Positions 1-7,564 of a stretch of 10,092 bases of DNA are shown in pieces; position 1 is the first letter of the stretch, and every line of letters starts with the position of its first letter. A program made the translations under genes and the position numbers. The notes beneath the pieces are model-generated. The model was not told the DNA's origin, ran no database searches, and saw only the letters and a list, made by a program, of their open reading frames with translations. The stretch is from Physocladia obscura (taxonomy: Eukaryota; Chytridiomycota; Chytridiomycetes; Chytridiales; Chytriomycetaceae): positions 1-10,092 of the forward strand of contig JADGJH010001421.1 in NCBI GenBank assembly GCA_027596945.1. The letters are read 5' to 3'.

Positions 1-121
1 TAAAATTATATTATTTAAAATTGCTTCTTTTTTTTTTTTCTTTCTTTTTTCAATTGTGGCTGTACAAATCAGATTGAGAGGCATAATAAAGCTTGGATTC
101 TTTTGGATTTTTTTCAAGCTC
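1..121 (+). promoter_or_regulatory. Upstream region / 5'UTR of the RRM-zinc-knuckle gene
   Basis: No coding signal was found here. A pyrimidine-rich tract, mostly T, runs from about 23 to 51, roughly 70-100 nt upstream of the chosen start codon at 122. Such tracts are common in fungal core promoters and 5' leaders. The left edge of the window cuts the region, so any upstream gene or distal element is not visible. The promoter role is inferred from position only. Confidence 0.4.
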
Positions 122-2123
122 ATGTCTGAAATAAAAGGCTCCGTACGTTCATCGTACGTTCAATTTCAGTTTCTGGGGTTATTGACAATAAAAAAGAAAC
201 GAAAATGGTGGGAAAAGTGTTTGACCCACCCAGACTAACGACAAAACAACACTAAACAGGAACAAGATCTAACAGCCGTTCTAGATGATTCCGAGTTCCG
301 CCGCGCGCGTTCAAAGTCGCCTTCAGGCACACGCCGTCCAGCTTATGAACGCCCAGCGAATAGTGCAAATGCGCAAAGCCAAAACCAGAACCCCACGCTA
401 CTCGATGTCGCTGCCGACTCTGATGTTGCTGCTGCGATGCGTGTCGATATTGATATTGATGGTGATGCACGTAGCGACAATAACAATGGCAACAACAACC
501 AGCATCGCATGACTTCTAATTTTAAACGTGTGTATGTCGGAAACCTGGCCTATGAAGTAACAAGACCCATCCTCCCCGCTTCATTCTGTTAATCTACACT
601 CCTTTATGCATCTTTTTCATTTCTCATATACGTTAAATTCCAGGTAGGATGGCAAGATCTAAAAGACTATATGCGTAAAGCTGGTGATGTTGTTTTTGCC
701 GACGTTCTTACCATGCCAGGTGGTCGTTCTAAAGGATGTGGCGTGGTTGAATATGGAACAGCTGATGAAGCCCAGCGCGCCATCGAGGAACTCAACGATA
801 CACCATTGATGGGCCGAAACGTATTTATCCGGGAAGACAGAGAGCCTGACTTGAAATTTGGAGACAGACGGTCCGGCCCTGGCGGCGGCGGCAGCAGCGG
901 CGGTGGTTCACGTGGAGGTCCAAACCCATGTGGAGTTTTTGTTTCAAATGTACGTATTTTCAACTCTCATTTTGTCAACTAATTATGAAATCGGTGCATT
1001 GGATTATTGCTTTCAATTTTGGCAGCTTCCTTACATCGTTGCTTGGCAAGATCTCAAAGATCTTTTTCGTCAGGCCGGAAGTGTAACGAGAGCAGACGTG
1101 CAAGAAGGCCCTGACCGCAGATCAAAAGGAAGCGGCATTGTTGTTTTTGAAACGTCTGCCGATGCACAAAACGCTATTTGTGAGTTTTTTAACTGTGTTT
1201 TGCTTCTAAAGCTTAATAATGCTTGTCTTTTTTAATAAGCAATGTTCAATGGTTACGAATGGCATGGTAGAAAGATTGAAGTGAGAGAGGTGGGGACACG
1301 ATTGTTGTTGTTATTGTTGTGTCGGTGCATGTTGTTGAGGTTTTGACGGTTTTGATTTGGTATGTGTTATGCCTTTTTCATTAGGATTTGGGTTCACGTG
1401 GTGGCGACGGCGGCGCTGATCGCGGTGATCGCGGCGATCGTGGTGATCGCGAATATTCTCGGAGCAGAGGTGGTGGAAGCGGCGGCGACAATCGCGCTTG
1501 CTTCAAATGCGGAAAGTCCGGTCATATTGCCAGAGACTGTCGAGATGGTGGCGGTGGCCCGTACCGTGACTATCCTCCCAGGCGCGACTATTATGATCAA
1601 GGTGTGTTTGTTGTACGTTGGTGTGTTGTTTGAGTGTTTTTGTTATATATTATGATGCGGGGCAAATTGTTGCCTTTTGGTTTTCTGGTGGTCGTTGCTG
1701 ATGCTTTGGTTTTTTGAAGGGCGCGGTGGTTATGGTGGTGGCTATGACAGAGGGTATGGACCTCCACGAGGCGGACCATATGGATACAATCAACGTGGAT
1801 ATGATGATTACTATGGCGGTATGTTTAATATTTAATATTATTTTTCAATTTCTTAACATAGAACAGGCCGTGGTGGATACGGTGGTGGTGGTGGTGGATA
1901 TTCTGGCGGTCCGCCTGGCGGATACAGAGACTATCCACCTTCCAGAGGAGGCTACAATGACTTTCCACCCCGTGGCCCTCCTATGCCTGGTGGTCCTGGT
2001 GGCATGAATCCTTACAATGACTATGGACCTCCAAATCATGGACCGAAGGACTTTTCGGGAAGAGATTATCAATCAGGCCAAGGAAGCCACGTTCAAGGAA
2101 GCAACATTTACGGAAACTTTTAG
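122..2123 (+). CDS. RNA-binding protein with two RRMs, CCHC zinc knuckle and RGG/GY-rich tail (Gbp2/Hrb1/SR-like)
   Basis: Exons by hand: 122-142, 260-556, 644-949, 1026-1179, 1240-1289, 1385-1601, 1720-1818, 1867-2123 (466 aa). All phases agree and the frame ends at TAG. Residues 1-97 are polar, with an RS-like patch (RARSKSPSGTRR). RRM1 (about 98-175) has RNP2 VYVGNL and RNP1 KGCGVVEY. RRM2 (about 204-276) has RNP2 VFVSNL, split by an intron, and RNP1 KGSGIVVF. Both RRMs carry the WQDLKD helix typical of SRSF1 and Gbp2/Hrb1 proteins. Four D-R-G repeats precede a CCHC knuckle (C315, C318, H323, C328). The tail is rich in Gly, Arg, Tyr and Pro. Family members bind mRNA and couple splicing quality control to export. 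That role is inferred. Yeast Gbp2 has three RRMs and no knuckle, so orthology is uncertain. The start at 122 was chosen because exon 2 is open and coding-like upstream of its first ATG (437), and exon 1 joins it in phase. The least certain donor is GTGGGG at 1290. Confidence 0.88.
142..162 (+). repeat. Tandem 10-bp direct repeat carrying two GTACGT splice donors
   Basis: The 10-mer CGTACGTTCA occurs at 142-151 and again at 153-162. Each copy contains GTACGT, at 143 and 154, which is also the donor used at 950 in this gene. The proximal site keeps the frame into exon 2 at 260. The distal site would shift it. Confidence 0.75.
1418..1453 (+). repeat. Four-copy 9-bp coding repeat (D-R-G/E)
   Basis: Four tandem copies of GAYCGYGRN lie at 1418-1426, 1427-1435, 1436-1444 and 1445-1453. 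They encode D-R-G, D-R-G, D-R-G, D-R-E just before the zinc knuckle. Differences are mostly at third codon positions. The tract is alternately charged and Gly-rich and probably adds to nonspecific RNA contact. Copy number may vary between strains. Confidence 0.8.
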
Positions 2124-2321
2124 GAATGTTTGCTGTGATGTTTAGTTTTTTCAATATTGATTTGAGTCGTTGTTACAGTTGATGACTCAAAAAATTTGAG
2201 TACAAAAATTTGAAATTGTTGGTTGGGGGACATCCAATAATCATCCGGCAAAAGCACAAACACCAACGAGTAATCAGAAACAAGAACAAGCAAAGATACA
2301 AAACTGACAGAAGGACAGCAA
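2124..2321 (+). promoter_or_regulatory. Short intergenic space: 3' end of RRM gene and pyruvate kinase promoter
   Basis: Only 198 nt separate the TAG at 2121-2123 from the kinase ATG at 2322. A perfect CCAAT box lies at 2234-2238, 84 nt upstream of that ATG. ATGACTCA, a match to the AP-1/Gcn4-type bZIP core, lies at 2182-2189. It overlaps the right arm of an inverted repeat. No AATAAA is visible. An A-rich leader (about 2250-2320) precedes the ATG. The roles are inferred from motif and position. Confidence 0.45.
2161..2191. repeat. 8-bp inverted repeat with TGAGTC/GACTCA cores
   Basis: TTTGAGTC at 2161-2168 is the exact reverse complement of GACTCAAA at 2184-2191, with a 15-nt spacer. It could be a paired bZIP-type site upstream of the kinase gene, or a small RNA hairpin in the 3'UTR of the RRM gene. 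Chance in AT-rich DNA is possible. Confidence 0.5.
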
Positions 2322-4523
2322 ATGAGCAGACAAGGAGCATCTCAGTTGATTACTGCCAAGCCTCTCCAACAAGAGCCGCTTATCGACGCGATCAAAGACT
2401 CAGACGAGTTAGAAAAGCTTTCACTTGCTGCTGGAATCTCACAAGAAGTACTCCATTCCAATGAGGTATTTTCTCCGATGCATTTTGATTAAATCAACCC
2501 GCGTTATACTCGATTATACTGACCCACTCAATAAATATGTATTATAATCAGCATTTGCAAGAACGCCGCACAAAAATCGTGGCTACTTTGGGTCCAACAT
2601 CTGTCCCAAAAATTAAGGAGCTCATTGTCGCCGGAGTCAACGTGTTTAGATTGAATTTTTCACATGTGTCGGACCCTGAGAGTCAACGGCCAGTAATTGA
2701 AAGCATCCGCAAAGAAAGCGCAGCTTTGGGAATTCCCGTTGCAATTTTGGGTAAAGAATATATCCTTCTGGCTCAATAAATGAATATTTTTTTAATAAAT
2801 AACAATAATAATTAAAAAATTAAAAATTGCAGGTGACCTTTGTGGCCCAAAAATCAGATGCAACACGTTCGCACCAACACCGTCGATTCAATTAATTCCC
2901 GGCTCAACCATCCGTCTTGTGCATTCTTCAGAACCAGGAAACGCAACTACCATTACAACATCAATCTCCCAGATTGTTGGAGTCATTGCCATAGGACACC
3001 GTGTGTTGCTAAATGATGGAAATTTGAGACTGGTCGTGACTGAGCGCGTTTCTGCTGACGAAGTTTTGTGTCAAGTCGTTGTTGGCGGAGAATTGAAAGC
3101 AAAGAAAGGAATCAACGTTCCTGACATGGCGGTAAAATTTGATGCAACTCGGAGCATGAAAGATGTACTTTTTTCTAATATAGTTTCTTCTTGCTAGATT
3201 GCACTTCCTGCAGTGACGGAAAAAGATAAATCCGACGCAAAGTTCATGTTCAAAATGCGACTCGACTACGTCGCATTAAGTTTTGTGCAACGTGCTCAAG
3301 ACGTCGGGGACCTCCTCGAATTATTCAACAATCTCCAATCCCAAGAAGCCCTTGCACGCCATAACGGAAATCCTCTTCCTGATACATCAGGAATTTCTCT
3401 CGACCAACTTGAAGAAGACTGGCGCCCACACATTATTTCCAAAATTGAAACACCCCAATCCCTTCTTGTGATTGACGAAATTATCAATATTTCTGACGGT
3501 ATTATGGTTGCGCGTGGCGATTTGGGCGTTGAATGTTCTTTGGAACAAGTCCCATTAATTCAAAAGACCCTCATCCGAAAAACAAACGCGGCAGATAAAC
3601 CTGTTATCACAGCAACGCAGATGCTCGAGAGCATGATCAATGCGCCTGTGCCGACGCGTGCTGAAGTTTCGGATGTTGCGAATGCAGTGTTTGACGGAAC
3701 CGATGCAGTGATGTTGTCAGCGGAATGTGCAACTGGAGAATTTCCTATTGAAACTGTACAGATGATGTCGTCCATTTGTAGGAATGCGGAAGCGGGGTCG
3801 CGGTTGTTGCAGGGCAGAGATTTCACAATTCCGTTGTATAAGCGCGACAAGAAGGAGAAAATTATCGGATCAGAAAAATATGTGTCTGAATTTGCGCATT
3901 GTATTGCTGATGCTGCTGTTGCGGCAGCTTCTGAGGTTTTATTTATTTTTAATTTTTATGTCTCTTTTTTATTTAAATTCATCAATAAACGGCAGGCATC
4001 TGCATCAGCGATGATTGTCTTCACTACAACTTCAGAAATGCCAATTTTTTGCAGCAAACGCCGTCCAAGCATGCCGATTATTGCAGTCACACCAACCGGC
4101 TCAATCTATCGCCGTTTGGCAATGCATTTCGGAATTTTTCCAGTCCTTTCAAACGGGTTAAAAATATCAACAGTCTCAGGTTCAATCTCGCGTCTTCGTC
4201 GCACAGAGGTCGAGATTCCCCTTGTTCCACAAACCCACCACGAAAATGATAGTCATACTGTTAGCACAGAGTCTCTAGGTGGTGGACCAAGATTGAGAAA
4301 TACTGATGCAATTCTTGCCCTGACTGAACGCGATGTTATTGAGAATGTGTCTGTCGTAAAGTTTCTGAAAGTTGGTGATGCAGTGTGTTATTGCGCTGGA
4401 TTTCATGGCCCTTTTCCGGGATTGTCAAATACAATCAAAATGTCAAGGTTTGGAGAATCTATTCGCAGTGAACGTGCGCATTTGAATTGGTCTGAAAGTT
4501 TGAGACGTTTGTCGATTGGATAA
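2322..4523 (+). CDS. pyk: Pyruvate kinase, PykA-like (predicted K+-independent class)
   Basis: Exons 2322-2465, 2552-2750, 2833-3131, 3198-3935, 3996-4523 (635 aa; the family is usually about 470-530). The enzyme converts phosphoenolpyruvate and ADP to pyruvate and ATP in the cytosol, the last step of glycolysis. The first 48 residues lie outside the domain and show no clear targeting signal. Visible landmarks are [11 protein letters not shown] (53-63), RLNFSH with R81, N83 and S85, GDLCGPKIR with D116 and K121, the B domain, ISKIE with catalytic K296 and metal ligand E298, [12 protein letters not shown] with D314, ATQMLESM with T354, [25 protein letters not shown], and C-domain LSNTI. Lys121 sits where K+-dependent enzymes have Glu (rabbit Glu117) and DLCG replaces DTKG, which is bacterial PykA-like. 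Extra segments are at about 262-290 and 528-562, plus a 20-residue tail. The catalytic set looks intact, so it is probably active. Regulation cannot be read from sequence. Family call certain; class likely. Confidence 0.93.
3936..3995 (+). other. Stop-free 60-nt intron in the pyruvate kinase gene
   Basis: The segment starts with the weak donor GTTTTA, ends in CAG, is T-rich, is a multiple of three and has no in-frame stop. It is called an intron because removing it restores pyruvate kinase continuity between [10 protein letters not shown] and [13 protein letters not shown]. Retention would add 20 mostly hydrophobic residues inside the C domain, without a frameshift. Confidence 0.75.
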
Positions 4524-4680
4524 GTATTTTGTTAGTGTATGAATAAAAGCTTTTTTGTTGTAAAAAACGATTGTGTCGTTTTGATTTCTGTTTGCTTTGT
4601 CGATTTTAGGAAAGAGAAATATTTTTATATTTTCATTTTTTTTTTAAAATTTGATTACAGGAGAAAGAAGAAATTTTTTT
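4524..4680. terminator. Convergent 3' ends of pyruvate kinase (+) and the unknown gene (-)
   Basis: The 157 nt between the two stop codons (TAA at 4521-4523 on +, TGA at 4683-4681 on -) are AT-rich. AATAAA at 4542-4547, 19 nt past the kinase stop, is a good candidate polyadenylation signal for the kinase. A T/A-rich stretch at 4617-4680 could serve the minus-strand gene, but I found no canonical AATAAA for it. No further gene is visible. Confidence 0.5.
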
Positions 4681-7284
4681 TCACCAAACGAACCCCCAAT
4701 CATCTTCAGGAATCCCGTAAAAAGATTCCAGCTCAGCAGCACTACCACGTGTTCTCTCATTCAATAACCGTCTTCGTTGATTTCTTCCACTACCTCCCGC
4801 ATTGCCACCACCACTGTCAATCGATCGAGATGAAACCTCCCCCACATTTTCAGACCGTCTCCTGGTCCCATTCGCAACAGCAGCAGAAACCTCCTCTCTA
4901 CCACCATCGCTCCTATCAAACGCACCGATTCCAACCGCACCAGATGCACCACCATTCAAATGCCCGTCCCCGTTTCCACCAACGCCTTCCCCGCCACCAC
5001 ACAAGACTTTCATCATAATATCAACATGTGACCAGTCCGCCGGCATCACGGGACACGCATTTGCGTCCAACAACCGCGAAAGACCCGTCCCAGTTGTCCT
5101 GATTACAAGCGCCTGAGATTCCGCATGGCGGTGTTCGCAGTCGCAGAGATCACGATAAGTCCGCGAGAACCAGCCTTCGACGGCACTGGCGTTGTGTGCG
5201 TTTGACAGCAACGGATCGAACAAGACGTGTGAATTTCCTTTTATCCAGATTGTGCGGGAAACTGCTTGGAATGGGACGGTTGGATGGGGAGTTTTCAACG
5301 GTAGTGAATTGCAATGAAGCGGTGTGTATCCAGTTATAACTGTTGAAGGGAGTGAAGTGGGGTGGGGTTTTTGAGCTGATGAGTTGCTTTCATTTTTATT
5401 TCGGTTGGTTTGCGATGATTGGTCTCGTTCTTCGCATTTTTCGGCATCTAAGTATCCGTTAATGAAACTTTCAAATAGCGTTGCCGTCGCGTCCATAGGC
5501 TCGCTATTTTGTCGCAGCGATGCTGCTACTAGTTGTGGACGTGGTGGTGGCGGTTGTGAGGGGGCTGTTACTTGCGGTACATCTATGAAATACACGTTGT
5601 AATCGTCAGAACGTGATAATAAAAATGGTATTTCATTATTCGCGATACTTACTTTGCTGTTGCATATTTCTTCGTCTTGCCGTTACTCTGTTCCAGAATT
5701 GTTCAACTTGCAGCAACGTTTGTGGGTCTGGAGCTCCAGAAAGAACTACTGCTGTATTTGGAATGGTGTTTACCGGAAAGTTTTCGAAACTCTGGTGGAT
5801 TTCTTGAATTCTATGGATTCCGCCATGTCGTTGTGTTCTTGAGACTATTCTATTATGCTGTCTGTCTGCAGTAGCATCACGAGAGGCTTGAGCCTCATTT
5901 CCTCTTGAGATTAAGTCTGAAACTTCGGGTTGCAGAGCCATTTCTCCATGGAAAATAAGCCATCCATCAAAACTGTCAAAATTATTGAGAACAGGATGTT
6001 GTTCTGGCAGTAGTCTTCTTCTTGGACCACCAATCACAGTTCGCTCCATTTGTGGTGGAGCACGTGCACTCACGTTTTCATTTGACGATGACATGACAGG
6101 CGGTATTGTTGCTGAAATTGCTGGATTCATCATGGCTGCTGTGATATTGGAAAGTCGGGCAACAACTTCGCGGAAATTGCTTGATGTTTCTTGAGTTGCT
6201 GGAAGTGAGGTCTGTTGAATTATAGCAATTCCACTGGAGTTTTGTGCTTCTAAAGATCTGCTATATGGAGTTGCTTCATTCAAATCATAGTTCAGGCTGT
6301 ATCAAAATGTTTAGTAAAAAAATAAAAAACTTATGGACAAAAATAACTTGACCCATTAACAGTTAGTCCATTATCATGGCTACTACTATCCCCTTCATTT
6401 TCAAAATCAGAATCTTCAGAAATATTACCACCCAAATTTCTCATCACAATCAATCCACTGCCTCTAGAATTTCCACCAAATGATGACGCTGTCCTAAGAA
6501 TTCCTCTTCTAGAATTTTGCATAACATTTCCTGGTATATTTTCGTTTTGAATCTCAATCGGTGGTCCCATAATATCTATTGCTGCGGAAAAGTCGACCGC
6601 GTTCCGTCGACGTAGGCGTGGCTGCTGTAAATGAGTGGGCAGATTTTGACTGTTTTGTTGAGTTTGATGGAATGATTCTTGTTGGTGCTGGTGTCGAACT
6701 TGATTTCTATTTGGCTGCAGTAGGGAAATTATCGGTGCAACTTCAGGAAGCAAAATGGGATCAATAGCGTTTATTGCTGGTATATTACTCCAAGGCAACG
6801 CTGTATCCCGTACCGATGAGGATACCGCTGACAATGACGATTGGGAAGCCTCATTGCTTAGCAAAATTCTTCGAGGCGAGGGTTCAATGAAATTTGAAGG
6901 GGCTAGTAAAATACTCGAATCTGCGGAATTTTGCTGTATATTTAAAAGGTTTAAAGATTGTGTTGCTAAATTGTTGGCCGCTGCAGCCGATAAACTTAAA
7001 TTAGTGTGATTTTCTTCCGGTGCGCCACTACTGCGATTGTTGACACCTTCGACTGCTAACGCGATCTCAGGTGAAGTATTAGCTGTCACAACAGTTGTAA
7101 AAGTACTACACGATACTTCTGGTATTATTTCATTTGTTGAAGCATCTTCTTGTTGCAGATTTTTGGTTTCTTCTTGTTGCCGTCGCTCGTTTGGATTGAA
7201 CAACGACGCGACTTGACGAAACAGATTACTAATGCCGTTAGATCCTCTGAAGCCCCGTACGTGATCAGAAGACTCTCTTGACAT
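4681..7284 (-). CDS. Uncharacterised, largely disordered 825-aa protein
   Basis: Exons on the minus strand: 7284-6353, 6296-5653, 5582-4681 (825 aa, TGA at 4683-4681). Intron 1 has an unusual GTCAAG donor, but a TACTAAAC-like branch site (about 6316-6309) and fits in phase. Intron 2 has a consensus GTAAGT donor. The start at 7284 is the only ATG at the head of the frame. I recognise no family. Residues 1-390 are Ser/Asn/Gln-rich and probably disordered. A denser patch with GWLIFHG lies around 400-440. The best candidate folded region is about 606-719, with GYTPLH, AVSRTIWIKG, a Cys/His cluster (CDCEHRH) and ADWSHVDIMMKVL. A Gly-rich linker follows, then an aromatic/acidic C-terminus ending in DDWGFVW. 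Three similar basic motifs recur: RRILLSNE (138-145), RRRLLPE (403-409) and RRRLLNE (795-801). No signal peptide or membrane span is evident. The Cys/His pattern does not fit RING or PHD. Function unknown. Confidence 0.82.
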
Positions 7285-7564
7285 TGTGAAAGAGTGAACA
7301 GTTGTGGAAAAACGCAACACCTCTGGCACTCGCAGTTGCTGTGATTGACAACTTTGAATAAATATACACACCACTTGCTGACAATTTCAGAAAAATGAAG
7401 GTGACACACAGACAATGGCAGAGAAATCTAGACTCATCCGACGCGCCACCCAAATACCAGCCCAGCATCATCACAGGTTTTTTTTTTTCGTTTTTTGGAT
7501 TTCAGGGTTCAATTGAAACAAAGCAAAAACGTCAAGGGCGGTGAAAACGGCAAAAGACACCACA
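7285..7564. promoter_or_regulatory. Divergent promoter between the unknown gene (-) and the Sel1-like gene (+)
   Basis: The 280 nt separate two divergently read start codons. On the minus strand a TATATTTA-like sequence (about 7358-7365) lies roughly 75 nt upstream of the 7284 ATG. A strong T tract with few interruptions (7478-7496) lies 70-90 nt upstream of the plus ATG at 7565. Upstream ATGs at 7395 and 7414 on the plus strand head short frames and may be 5'UTR uORFs or part of an unrecognised leader exon. The two genes may share regulation, but nothing in the sequence proves it. Confidence 0.5.

Noticed and set aside
56..238. Open frame covering 56-238 as a separate small gene
   Set aside because: Only its ATG at 122 and the next seven codons are used, as exon 1 of the RRM gene. 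The rest is intron and ends at a stop before the branch/acceptor region.
1362..1655. Long Val/Ala-rich open frame overlapping the zinc-knuckle exon
   Set aside because: It is an off-frame reading of GC-rich Gly/Arg/Asp codons. The other frame carries the CCHC knuckle and joins in phase to its neighbours.
2210..2464. Open frame overlapping the first pyruvate kinase exon
   Set aside because: Lys/Arg/Gln-rich off-frame reading of an A-rich leader. The frame from ATG 2322 joins in phase to the kinase domain.
4802..5116. Plus-strand open frames opposite the unknown gene (4802-5116, 5384-5602, 5613-5874)
   Set aside because: They are low-complexity mirror readings of the minus-strand exons, without homology, splice support or an independent start context.
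7395..7544. Possible upstream exon of the Sel1-like gene: ATG at 7395, GT at 7477, CAG at 7503-7505
   Set aside because: The implied intron would be only 29 nt, shorter than any other here (48 nt minimum), and the join runs into TGA at 7514. A later acceptor at 7523 restores the frame but has no pyrimidine tract of its own and no homology support.
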